Source of the DNA: Onchocerca volvulus
Lineage: Eukaryota > Nematoda > Chromadorea > Rhabditida > Onchocercidae
Direction: 5' to 3'
DNA length: 64,000 nt
NCBI GenBank assembly: GCA_000499405.2
Contig: HG738138.1
Location: 10,228,888-10,292,887 of the forward strand
Shown: positions 1 through 11,966 of the stretch, piece by piece
Numbering within the stretch: position 1 is the first letter of the stretch
Layout of the letters: each line of letters opens with the position of its first letter
The notes under the pieces: generated by a model
The model's database searches: none
What the model was told of the DNA's origin: nothing
The model's input: only the letters and a program-made list of their open reading frames with translations
Position numbers and translations under genes: made by a program

Positions 1-3000
1 TAAACAACAAAATTATTCCTTTCATAACAAGAACTAGCCAATATGATCTTTATAAATCTTTGTGATCTTAATAAATCTTGAATTACAATCAAAGTTTCCG
101 AGCTGTGGCGATATCTTTCAGAGGATTTTAAAATTAATCCAAAAATTCAATAATTTCGGAATGTAAATGCAATTATGGAAAAGCTCGAAAGCATAGCCAT
201 TATTTCTAGCATCATTCTTTCAACATTTGTTACCATTTTTCAAATATAGAAAAGTGATATAATGGTATCATGTTGTTACCAAGGAAACTTATTGAAGCGA
301 ATGTATTTACGAGTGATGTATTTGCAAAGAATCATTTTATAAAATGTCATCACTTTTTCACCGCTTTCAAATTGGAATTTGAATTTTTGATTTTTTTTTT
401 TTTAAATTAAACCAGTATAAAAGGCAATATATTTATGGAGCAGGAAAATTATGCAAGTGAAAATTATGCACTTGACAAGAAATATTTGTGGAGTTATTGA
501 CTTCTGTCTTATCTAAGCTTTAAACTAAAAATCTCTTTTTTCCAATCACTAGAGAAAATAAACTTATTATGGTAAGTAAAGTGCGAATAAAGCAACAAAG
601 ATTTCTTTGCTATTGGTAGCAGTAAAAACTATTCTGATCAACCTATAAAACTGGTCATTAGCGTATCCATAAGAATACTTGCCATTTTTACTAATCCAAA
701 AAAACTTAATGCAACATAGATCAATGACAAGAAACTAAACAAAAAAGGAATTGATAAAGAATACAAAAGTGTCATAAATTGTCGCTTGCTACCAATGAAA
801 TTAACAAAAATATATAGTGAAATGGAAAATTCTTAATATTAGGGGAATAATGAAAAAAATAATATCATTTAGAAATAGAAGGATCGAAGATTAGAAAAAA
901 TCACAGGCATTACAAGACTAATCTTCTTGCAGATTTGATAACTGAAAAAAAAAAAAACAGAACCTTAAATGCTAAAATCGAAAAATGAATCAGCATTGAA
1001 ATGAATTCTCATCGTTTCATTCAGTAACTGAGCTTCATCATTTCTGGCCTAAAACATAAGCCAGTGAACTACTGATAACAGAACATCCATGGCTTCAACC
1101 ATTTTTTGAAGATTTTTTTCTGTAATTTACTAGTTTGCAAGTTTATTCATTAAGATCCGTCAAAACTTAAAAAATAGAACAGAATCGGCTTGCCGCATCA
1201 GTTTTTCCTATGTTCAAAGCTTATTTTCGACCATCTCTCTGCTCTAGTTTACATTCAAAGCAGAATAAACTCACACTTTTTATTCAAAAATTTTTATGAA
1301 ATCAAATTTCATATGATCATGTGGAATTCAAAGCAACAGAAGATTTCTTTTATCAATCGGGCCAATTTCACCCTCAAATTTCAATTTAACTCAATGCCAC
1401 ATTTTCTTTTTGCAACTATTTATTTAACTTTCTTCATTTGATCTGATGCATTGAGGTGATAAATCATTAGCAAATTGTCCGTTTCTAATTATATTGTACG
1501 ATTTCATCTGATAAATTTATTGCTTTATCATGTCATTCTTTAATTAAAGAAGACAAAAGTTTTCTCCTCACTCAAGATTTAATCGCTTAGAAGATATGTT
1601 TACAGATCAATTAGCAACCATATAAATAGCTTGACAAATGCGTTTTTTTTTTGTTTTTTTGTTTTACAAGTAGAATTCAGTAAAACAGCTGTAATTATTA
1701 ACAGGTACTTTGTGTTGCACATAACGAGTTCACTAATTACCTGTTGGTGATATCAGAATGAACAGCTTTTCTTTCACTTTTTTTTCCCTCTTAATTTTCT
1801 CTTTCCCGTTGCCTTCCATCCAAAATAGTTCCAACCGCAGGGTAAAATCCCCATTTCCACTTCGGCTTCATATCTAAAAAATTTTGCCTGTCCAACTTCG
1901 AAATTTCACTGTGAAAATCAAACTGCAACAACCCACCCTTTTTTGTTTCATAATTATATTTTTTTCATTTTTTTTTTTTTTTTTTAAGACCACAAAAATG
2001 AGTCCATGTTGACTACGTACTGTATGCTAATATCTGTTTAATAATTGCTGAGCGAGAAATATGTAAGAAATAAAACCCAGACATTAGATATTAAAATAAT
2101 AATCTGTACGCATATAAAACAATTGAAGTGGAAATTGCAATTCCGGAACAGGGTAAGCTGCAGCAGATATTTTCAAAAATAGTTAAACTGATTTGCCGTT
2201 TAAAGAAACTTCAAAAAAATAACGACATTTACATTCCCTGTAAATGTGCTGAATCGTTTTTCTTTTTTTTTTTTTTTTTTTTTCAAATTCTCAATCCCTT
2301 TATTTAAAAATAACTGATATGTTAAACATCTCGTTTAAATATTAGCTGAATTGGAACAATTTCTTCATAAACATTATACTCACTATTTGATTAAATTTTA
2401 TTGCTCTCTCCTTCCATAACATTCGTCATTAGTTTCATACTCCCAATCTTTTTGTTCCAGCGATTTGAATGATCAAAATACCACATACTTCACAAATCCT
2501 TATGAATAATAAAACCTATCTCAAAACTGGAAGTTTAATTTTTCAAATAATTATTAATACATTTAATTTTTCAAATAATTATTAATATCCTTACGATTTT
2601 CGTTTTGAGCCTTTCATCACTGTAAAACGCTTCCGTTTCCACTCATTCGCAAAGCTATCCGAACGACTTAAAACTTTTATTTATTTTTCATATAAACAGG
2701 TGTGCTTTGCAAATAAAATTATGTAGTTTATTTCTTACCCCATGGTATTTAAATTGACTATTCATCATCTTCCCGAGAAAATTTTACACCATTAGCCATT
2801 AAAACATCCCGTTAATCCTATAATGCTTAAATTTCCAATGATTCGGATTGTACACTTCCCTGTGCTTATAAGCAACAGTGTTTCACTTACTTTTAGGTTT
2901 AATTTTCGGTCATCTGCTAATCAGCATAGATAAGTCATTACTAAGCTTAAACGGCATATCCGATTTCTCCTCAAAATAAGAGAAAATGTATGATGAGTAA

Positions 3001-4249
3001 CGATCATTTTTTGTTAGATCTACTTTTAATCAAAATAACGCTACTTAATTTAAGGTTTTTAGCGTGAATGATATTGATTTCAACATTATTGCCTTGAGTA
3101 TTTTTTGTACAAGATCTTCATTTCTTTATTTCTAGCGAAAAAATATCGGGACAAATTCTGGAAAACTGACATATTTTTGGGGAGATAATATTGCTCACAC
3201 GGAGAAATGGGCAAATACTACCTTTAAAATGAGATTTTTTTCAGTCTAGCATGTACCCACTTCCCACTGCGTATCGCTTTTTTAATTCCACTTGGCTCCT
3301 GTCTGCCATTTTGTTCTAACTCCAAAAAGTATTTCAAGAAACGAAAGTTCTCGAATATTTTAAATTCAGTGTCAACTATAGAAGTCACATAATCGAAAAA
3401 ATTTTTTCTGAATAGGCTAAAAATTTTAGCAAAAAGAATTGAATATAGTGAACCTCGCAGTATGTCACCTTACCTAACTAATCTATTTGTATTGTTCGGG
3501 ATATTAATCTCATTTTTTCTGTTCTGAACTATTAATGATGAAAGAAAAATGTGATTTAAAATTTACGAAATATTTAAATTATTTTTGCTCAACAAACTAG
3601 CAACTCATTTTTCAATTAACTATCTTTCATCCTCTTTATTGACCATGCTATTTCTGATTTACGTTATCTTCGTCTTGCTCATGAACGCAGTTTGGCAACC
3701 AATTTACCTCGTCTGAATATTTCATGTTTACCTGCTTAGCAACAAATACGGACGTTACGTGAATCGACATCCAAATAATTCACCAGTGAAAGAAATTAGT
3801 GAACAACAATGACAAAAGCAAAATGTTTACTGATGGTTACATGGGGGATGATACTATTAGTTTATCGCACTGAATCCCAATATATTTCACGTCGAGGGTT
3901 TTACGTCGATTATAATAGAGGTGATTTGTACATGGTTAGTCCTTCGTATACGTGCTAGGCTGCATTTCTTTTTTCGAAAAAACTTTATTTAAATATTTCC
4001 TTTTATCCTTCTCCCCTTTATTCAAAATTTGAAAATATACTAAGAAATAAATTTTCATTCTAGAGCACTTCTCAAAATTTACTCCTTAGTTCCAAATTTA
4101 TGAATTTAACGGGTAAATAATATTCAAGTAAATCCATTTTTTCCACCTCATTAAAATTTGTATTCAACAATGTATCTATAAAACGAGAAACAAAAACGCC
4201 AAATGAAGATCGCCAGAAAAGGGCAAAAAGCAGAATACTTTACTACATA
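1..4249. other. AT-rich DNA without a recognised gene
   Basis: Both strands are full of stops and poly-A/poly-T runs. The longest open frame (1190-1441, +) is Phe/Leu-rich and resembles no family I know. The only ordered structure noticed is the short tandem duplication at 2534-2587, listed separately. Confidence 0.6.
2534..2587. repeat. Two-copy tandem repeat, 28-bp period
   Basis: A 26-base AT-rich unit at 2534-2559 is repeated without change at 2562-2587, separated by two bases. It looks like a recent local slippage duplication; no function is suggested. Confidence 0.85.
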
Positions 4250-4960
4250 TCAAAATTGAAATTTTTGAGAAGTCTGAAGACTGTTAGTATTGCAGCGGAA
4301 TTTCGGCGTAATCAATCCATTCTCCGATGCAGACAGCAGAAGGATACGCTTTGACAGTTCTCGTGAATTGCCCAAACGATATTTTGATGCACTGGCCGGC
4401 CAATCACTTGGCAAACGATCAGCTACGATACTATAGTCTCTGTTTGGTATTGTTTCCATGATCTTTGACAGTTATCCACATTGAAATGAATACTTATTGT
4501 ACCTTCGAATTAGTGATTTGAAAAGTGTTGTATGTCTTTATTATTTGCTGTCCAGTACGAACACGCTCATGGAAATATCATTAACAATAAAATCCGGATT
4601 GTTCTCGAGATCCAAAGTGTTAATAGCTCTCAGTAATCCAGAATTCCGGGTTCCCAAACGCTTAAACAAATTTAGAAGAGTTCCAAACAGCAACCATACG
4701 GAAGACAAGAATGATATAATTTGAACGTCCGAAAATATGGAGGAAAAAGTGTCACATTTCAACTAAACGTACAGTCTGCTCGGATGAATAGCCAGAGGTC
4801 AATCCAAACAGAAGTGTGTACATCTCAGAGATGTAACGATGCCACTCGGGGATCACTCGATGTACACGTACAAAAAATCCCAAGCATACTACCCCTCCCC
4901 GTATTGTCCCTTCTGCGTCCAGTCTTTATTGCGGGAATGTTTCCTCCCTCGAACATCTGA
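4250..4960. other. Possible unrecognised small gene, strand unresolved
   Basis: This block is less AT-rich than its surroundings and keeps open frames on both strands. On the minus strand, 4250-4459 encodes about 69 aa and 4541-4762 about 73 aa. The second has a hydrophobic stretch (WLLFGTLLNLF) followed by KR, loosely like a short secretory precursor. On the plus strand, 4497-4724 and 4721-4960 are also open. I recognise no family and could not join the minus-strand pieces with a convincing splice. It may be a fast-evolving gene, an exon pair, or chance. Confidence 0.25.
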
Positions 4961-5189
4961 TAAATTAGGGCATGTGATCAACATGCGTAAACGTGACAAT
5001 TGCTGAGAAAAAAATGCAGCATTGAATTTTGAGAAAGACAGAAAGTGCTAAGTAGCGAAAGGGATGAGAGGAATAAACGGGAGGTGGATATTGTACACAA
5101 AAATCTTTCAACAGAAGGAGTGGTGAGGGAGGGAGATTTTTGTTTTTCTAATTATATTTAATAAGAGATTAACCTTCAGTCTTCAATTC

Positions 5190-5257
5190 TTATTCCTCTT
5201 CTTTTCCTCTTCTCTTCCTTTACTTCTCCTTTTTTTTCCTCTTCCAACTTCTTCCTC
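5190..5257. repeat. Polypyrimidine tract upstream of INTS10
   Basis: A nearly pure C/T stretch (repeated TTCCTCTTC-like units) lies about 180 bases before the INTS10 start codon. It could be part of the promoter or simply low-complexity DNA. Confidence 0.5.
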
Positions 5258-5434
5258 GAAAGAGAAATGAATGAAATATAGGAATACAAATAAAAGGAAA
5301 GACGTATTTTGCGTTGACTTTGCCAATGTTTTATGCTTTATTCGATTCGTATTTTAAGTTGATTTCCCCGACTATATCATTTATCGGATGGGTGATAATG
5401 TGCGCATAATAAACGCTGATAGTTAAAGAACTAG

Positions 5435-8400
5435 ATGATGGAATTATCGGCTAAGGAGCACTTGGAACGTTGTTTAACAGAGGAGCACGATTATGCGATC
5501 GGGAAAGCGCACTGTCGATTGGCATCATTGTATCCTGATTTCGATTTATTGCTATGTGATGTAAGCCTTTGTAGGTGCGCAAGACACTTTCAAAAACTCC
5601 ATTTGTAAATATGCAAGAAAAAAAAAATCGTTTCATATCCGGCAGCCAAAATGAGAGTTTTTCGAGGAGTTTACTAAAGAATACTAGTCAATTTTTTTTT
5701 TTCTTCTTAGGAATAATTAAAATATACCGCAAAGAGAAATGTTCACTAATGCTGCTCGATCAACTTGAATATTTTAAGTAAAACAATGTGGAATTAAATA
5801 AAAACATTCATGCTATTCAAGTTTTCGATGAAATTTTAATTTCACTTTATAGATTACTGAACTACGATTTTATATGAAATGGAGACGTGCAGTAGAAGCT
5901 GTCCCAATACTGGAACGGCTGTAAGTTTTCTTCATGCTTATTGTTCCGTGATTTTATTATCATATGATAAAATCTTATATAGTCGCCTAATATATATTAC
6001 CATTTAAGCCCATCCATGTATTTTAGACTTCCAAAACGTACAGTTATTGAGATTCATTGTTTTAGTGTAAAAACACATCCATCAGACGAGGCTTGGACAT
6101 TGGTACATCAACTTTTCCTGAAAGCATCGTCTTCAGAGAACTCTACTGAAAAAGGTATTTCTTCAGTAAATTTAATTTTTATTGTAGAATAGCACCGAGA
6201 AAAAATTTTCAGTTTTGTTCACCGAAATTTCAAACGATGCATTTGAATTTATCATTGGTGGCTTAACAAAACGTTTCGACAACGATGATCTTCTGAAAAC
6301 AAAATTACTGCTATTTTGTTTACGTAATGCAGATGAAAACAAGTTCAACAAACTGCTGGTTAGCTTAACTAATTTTTTGTGCTGCCCGATCTATTCAAAA
6401 TTCCATTTCATTTTTATTTGTTACAGTCCTTTTTTTTTTCTTTTTTTTTTTCGTTTTTGTTTTTCAGATTCTTTTTCTGACATGCAGAAAAACTGTGAAA
6501 AATATTTGAAAAAAATTTCTGGAAAAAGCTGATTAAAAAAGCAGTATTCTTTGAATAAATTCATTTTAGAATATCAAAGTAATCTTAAAATCTTACAATA
6601 CTGACTTTGTAGAATCGTGCCGTAACATTTATAACAGAAAGAGCTAGCAATGACAAAGAACTCAAAAGTGGCATTGGCAAATATCATGTTTATTTAGGTA
6701 ATTTTTCTAAATATTTCGAAACTTTCCCACTCTTTAGGATTATATGAGCTAAATACCCGAAGAAAGTGCTATTTCAGAATGTAAAAGTTAGGATTATTTA
6801 AAAAGGTTTGTATTAATTGCTTAGTTGATCATTCAGTAAACGTTCGTAAAGTAATAATTTTCAACTTCTTAATTAATGTATGATGATCATGAGCATAATA
6901 CTTCCAAATTTAAGGTGATCATTTAATTACTGAAAATCAGAATAGCAGTCTTGCACAACATTCTGATATATTATTTTATTCACCATGCATGTTTAGTAGT
7001 TCTTTTTAGCAGTCTTTGTTGCTCCCGCTCTCTTGAAGCTGAATTTTACAAACATAACAGTGAGCAGAGCTTTGAGTATTGTTATCACGGTTCTTCATGT
7101 TGGAATCGCTTGGTCAGAGCATAATGGTACCTGGACTAATCTTTTACGGTCACTTAATTTCATGATTTTTTGTATCAAGAAAAAACAATAATTTAGTTAT
7201 CCTAAATATGTTTATTATAGTTCGTCCGTGTTGGTTGTTTTTATTAATTAACATTTGTTTTCTTTTTTTTTCTTCAAGATAGCTTTCAGTAATTTCAGGG
7301 CAGTCTCAGAAAATTATGCAACCGAAGCACACTATTTCTCACAAGAGAGTTTTAAAATAGGAGCTGCGCTGTTCGACAAATGTGTCATTTTGTATGATCT
7401 TGGAGCACCTGTTAATTTATCTTCAAATATGAGGTATGGTATTGTTATATAGGCAAGATCCCCTTCCAATAAAGTACCTGGAATTTCACTGCTTGCTGAT
7501 TTAGCGATGTGTGGAAAATATGTGCATTTTATAGAATATATTTTCAGTGGATGTAGCGTTTTATCAAGTCTTGTGGATAAAACTCATAGTTTAAAAAGTG
7601 AAGCTCGTAAGATCGTATTTCCATTTTTCATGTGGTACGCTTATAAGCAGTGGAAGGAAAATATCAGTGAAGGTGTCTTTTTACGCCCTTTTTTTTTTTT
7701 TTTTTTATTCGTATAACTTTAGTCTTAAAGCTAATTGCTGTTTTACTGAAATACATGAAATAAAATGTGGTGTGTCTTGTTACCAAGCACATTTGCAAAT
7801 GAAAGATTCAACTTTTTTTTTTTGGGGCTAGATTCAGTATTAGGAAAGTTTATATCACGAAATTAAATAGGTGAAGTACTTGCATGGATCCCAGAAGATA
7901 ATTGGGCTATGGACGTCGACAAATTACTAAACAGTAATACTGAGTGTTTAACTCCTTCAAAAAAAACAAAATTCAAAGAACGAAAGGAAGAGGTAGCAAC
8001 ATTTCAAACAAAGTACTTGATGTCATCACGGCCGGAGGTAGCTTTTTTTGTTTCAAAAAGTTCTCATTCGAAGTAAACTGATCAAGCTTATTTGAATTTC
8101 TGCCGTTATTTTTCGTTTGATAGCGATGTTTTTGGAAGGATCTGCGAGATCAGTGGACTTGGCATGAAATATGTGGAAGATTTGTTATGTTTCTGGATAT
8201 ATGCATATGATATCAAGAACAAGTTCTTCAATTCTATATTTTGCAGTTATGCGAGGCATACGAACTTTGCTGTGCAGCAATCTGTGAATATATCACGTCG
8301 ATTTCTATAGATGTTGTTGATGAAAATCTGTATTTTGCTTCCTTTTACAGTGACATACGACAGTTCATTACCGAATCTCTATTGTTTAAATGCAAAGTCA

Positions 8401-10103
8401 ATGAATTAATAACGTATGCTGTTGATGTGAGTGCCGTCAAAAAATTTCAAATTGTCAGTTCTTCTGTTATTAGTAATTTTATTATCGATCGGTTGTCGTC
8501 CATCATCATTCAGCTGATTTTCTAACTTGCATATGTAAATTAACCTTTTATTTTTGGCAGCTGGGAAATAATGATTTTTGGACGAAATATGTGCTTTATT
8601 TCCAACTTGCCTGTGCTCACTGCTTGGATCGGAATTGGCCTGATGCATGTGAAAATGTAATTCATATGCTTGGTATGTCAACAAAAGACGAAATAGGATC
8701 AGAAATGGTTTTGTTCCTATTAAGCATTTTGTAATTGTCAGAGAAAAAAAAATCTTGTCACATATTTTGTGTATGCAAAGATTAGCTTGTCGAATATTTT
8801 AAACTATGTATTCAGGTTTTGTGAAATTGTAAAACTGGTTAACTAGAAAGCTAATACTTTATTTTCGAATGAATAAATTAGCTGTACTCAGCGACAATGA
8901 AAGTTGATATCTCATTTACAGCTCATTTCCGACATATATTTATTAAACGCATACACTAAAAACGACTCTAACACTCAGGTTAGTGTGACTTTTCTGCATT
9001 CTTCAGTAGAGTTCAAGCACATTTTCCGATATCAAATATTACTTTGTGCACAGTCGCGTTTTATGTCAAGTAATGAATTTTTAAATTCAGTTTCTTGGTT
9101 GGAACCCAATATCGAGTCAGTTTTCATTTGTATTTCAACATTCTTTTTATCAAGCTTTTATTTTTAGCCAACTTTCATAATAATCAAAAAAGAACGATTA
9201 AGGAGAATTGTATACGATATTGCGTATCATATTTTATTTCGGGTACTTCGTTTGCCATTATTTATTAAACTTGTGCAATCGTACATAACGCTTTATTGAT
9301 AAAGCTAAAAATTTCGAAAATAGTAACATATTCTATTAAATTGCAACAATTTATAGAAGGTACAAATCTCTTACTAATTTTAAGGTTTATACATCAACAG
9401 CAATGGATCACGATAATGATCAGCTACTGGGTGCTCTTCTTGTATTATCACAAATCGATTTTGCAACAAAAGGATATCGATGTTTTAATCGTATTATGCG
9501 ATATGTGGAAGCAAAGGTATACACTGCAGTTGATCCAACTGTTTCAAAATAAAGCTTTTTGCATTCTTCAATACTTGCGCTATGTAGGAATAACATTTAA
9601 GAGAAGCAGAGTGCAGCAAATAAATTTGAATTTTAAAGTAATCTGCAGGGATCGTTAAGAAGTGCCGGACTTGTAAAATACATAACTAACATAGCAATTC
9701 TAGAAGAATTGTCGAGAATTCAGGATTACTGTTGCGAATATGTATCCATTCAAATAGCAGTACCACAAGTGCAAAGGTTGGTCTACTTGTTTTGATCTTG
9801 CTATCCATTTTCATATGATAGAAGTACATTGTCAAACAATGATTACTTTATCACGAATAAGTTCGATTTAATCATTTGAGTTCGCAAATTTTTGCAGTCG
9901 GTGATTTTTTGGATGTAAACTTTCCTGTTTCCAGAAGGATCGGACAGTCAACGCGTCACAGTGTAAGAGGGACGAAAGATGGTCAAAAACAATCAATAGA
10001 AGAACAAATGAAAAAGTGTCAAGAAGATCCATATGTCACAGTGTCGACTTATTTTACTGAAAACAAGGAGGCAATAATGAAAATGCTTGGAGCTAAGTTT
10101 TAG
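5435..10103 (+). CDS. INTS10: Integrator complex subunit 10 (INTS10)
   Basis: The product is a helical subunit of the Integrator complex, which works in the nucleus on snRNA 3' processing and attenuation of RNA polymerase II. Sixteen exons fit in phase: 5435-5560, 5853-5920, 6066-6154, 6213-6358, 6613-6697, 7010-7126, 7283-7433, 7548-7672, 7871-8037, 8247-8426, 8561-8707, 8922-9119, 9168-9242, 9385-9516, 9649-9776, 9935-10103. They total 2103 nt, about 700 aa, close to the roughly 710 aa of human INTS10. The C-terminus gives the family away: ITNIAILEELSRIQ (exon 15), then TRHSVRGTKDGQKQSIEEQM and CQEDPYVTVSTYF, which resemble the conserved vertebrate ending. The start is the first ATG after an in-frame TAG directly upstream. 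The acceptor at 7282, the short intron 9120-9167 and the donor of exon 11 are the least certain points. Confidence 0.8.
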
Positions 10104-10809
10104 AAACTAAAAACTTCATTATCCCGGCAGCATGCTTTCGTCCGTGTATACGCAGTATTAAAATTATGTGTGGCGGTCTTTTAAATATTTTATCTCTTTG
10201 TTCATCATCTTAACTTAATTGTATGTTGCTACAACTTCGTCATATTATTATGGTGTCTCATTGAAATTTAGTTTTGGGAATATGAACTTATTTCACTGTT
10301 TAATTTTGCTTTATCACATCCAGATAAGATGCTCAGGTCAAATTTTATGCAATTATATGCAGCCAACTATATGCAGGGGGTTTCTGTTTATTCTACATGA
10401 GCTTACATGTGCGGAGAAATTCCAGTGGGGATGACTGAGAATATGACTAATGCTGGAAGTCATTTAATAGTTATTCTAGTCATAATCTATCACTTACGTT
10501 ACAAATTGAAGATGTGTTCAATTTGTATAATCAACAATAGCTTCAGAGTATCCAAGCATCAAGGATTTAACCACATGGATTAAATGTCTATAACTGTTTC
10601 GAACTTAGATAACTCAGGGACAACCTCAAGTTTTCTCAATTGCTTTTTGAACTATACTCGGTATGAAGGAAGTAATGCTAATCAGCTGAGATGAAAAAGT
10701 GCTGGGAATATTATTTATTATGCTAAAACTAACGGAATGAGAAAAAAAAAAAATAGGAAACGATCAAAATACAACGCTAGCGAAGCTTTTACAGTAGGCA
10801 TCATCTATT
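10104..10809. other. INTS10 3' flank, no gene seen
   Basis: AT-rich sequence between the tail-to-tail (convergent) INTS10 gene and the minus-strand TDP-like gene. It presumably contains both 3' UTRs. I see no further coding signal. Confidence 0.5.
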
Positions 10810-11966
10810 TCAGTAAGCACTTCCTGAGGCGGCTGATACAGAATTAGCTTTCGAACTTGCTAGAACAGATCTTATTTTTCCACTGGAATTTGGATACATA
10901 TCAGCTGTCGCTTTTGGTTTGTTAGCTAGCGAGCGTTTCACTTGTTTTTTCGTGTTCCCTTGCAGACGAACTAAAACTATGTGTCAGTTATATGTTAATA
11001 TTCTGGATAATAGACATTCATTAATTTTTTACAGTGAACAAGTGAACTGGTAAAAAGGCACGAATAGGAAAACTGAGTTCGGAAATCTAAAGATGAAACG
11101 AATACAGCTAACCAAATTTTACAGGACGCACGACAATGAACATTTTATTTTTCCATCCTCCAGTCGGAGCAAGAAAACACGTTTCATCATGATTCATCCT
11201 ACAAAATGGCCGAATAATAAATTAGTCTTCTAAAGAGATAAACATTTAACTTGCAACTCGCCTGCAATGGCGACCTCCTTCGAAAGGATGGCAATACATT
11301 TAATCCAGGAAGCAGTCCGGCAGAAGCTGCAACACTTGGTCTGCCGGATTCTGTCTCTCTGGATAGGTTTAAGATGACGGTAGTCGCAAAGCTTCATTTA
11401 ACTTATACTCCTGAGCATCTTCTAGATTGCTTCGAATCTTGTATTGCGATGAGACATCGAGTCGGATCTTATGGACTGACAAACAGTTTAGTAAAGAAGC
11501 TGGCATTTTTTAGAGCAACGGTCATTGAGTATTGGCATCCTTTTCTTTTCTAAAGATTGGAAAGAAAGCTTACTATTTGTACCCTGTTGATACGAATTAC
11601 TAAATAATAAAAGTCAAACATACGAGAGCACTCTGTCGAGACCGGTGTCAGGATTTCGGTACTTCAATCCGGTGACATCCTTGAAAACATTTCTCACTGT
11701 CCTGACATGCAGTACGCCATGCGAAGGACAAAGAGGAATCTCGATAGCTTTGCTGCCTATGGCATTCGCCACCACAACCCACTCCTCAGGTGCACATACC
11801 TATAATTACGGCTAATCTATAATCTTAAGCATGGATAACTGTTCTATCTGTCACAAATCTTCTATAATACTACTAGTAATAACAACAATTAGGTAATAAT
11901 AATGCAGGTAAAACAACATACTGATTTTAGCGATTCGTCCGAACTGCAGATTTGTTCTCCATCCAT
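10810..11966 (-). CDS. Protein with a TDP-43-type N-terminal domain
   Basis: Exon 1 (11966-11922) encodes 15 aa, MDGEQICSSDESLKS, and ends in phase 0 at GTATGT. Exon 2 (11799-11632, 56 aa) aligns along its length with the TDP-43 oligomerisation domain: EEWVVV, then AIEIP, VLHVRTV and finally GLKYRNP, matching human EYIRV, PIEIP, VLLSTV and GLRYRNP in order. A probable last exon (10970-10810) encodes a basic, Ser/Ala-rich tail ending SAASGSAY. The middle is unresolved: one phase-compatible set of exons lies between 11560 and 11250, but the frame is not certain. I found none of the RRM signatures expected of TDP-43/TDP-1 between 10.1 and 13.3 kb. In TDP-43 this domain drives self-association. 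It could be a TDP-1 relative, a domain-only paralogue or a decayed copy. The start is the first ATG after a CTGCAG acceptor, which would suit trans-splicing. Confidence 0.5.
11251..11553 (+). other. 100-codon open frame antisense to the TDP-like gene
   Basis: An uninterrupted 100-codon plus-strand frame lies in a locally GC-richer stretch inside the proposed minus-strand gene. Its codons look coding-like, but the minus strand also offers splice-compatible frames here and no family is recognised. One of the two readings must be a shadow; the flanking minus-strand exons make the antisense reading slightly more likely to be the real gene. Confidence 0.25.

Noticed and set aside
7453..7547. Continuous frame in INTS10 (SPSNKVPGISLLADL) that looks like coding sequence before SGCSVLSS
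   Set aside because: Reading into it from exon 7 needs a 19-base intron or crosses a stop; the 7433/7548 splice is in phase, so this stretch is intron that happens to be open.
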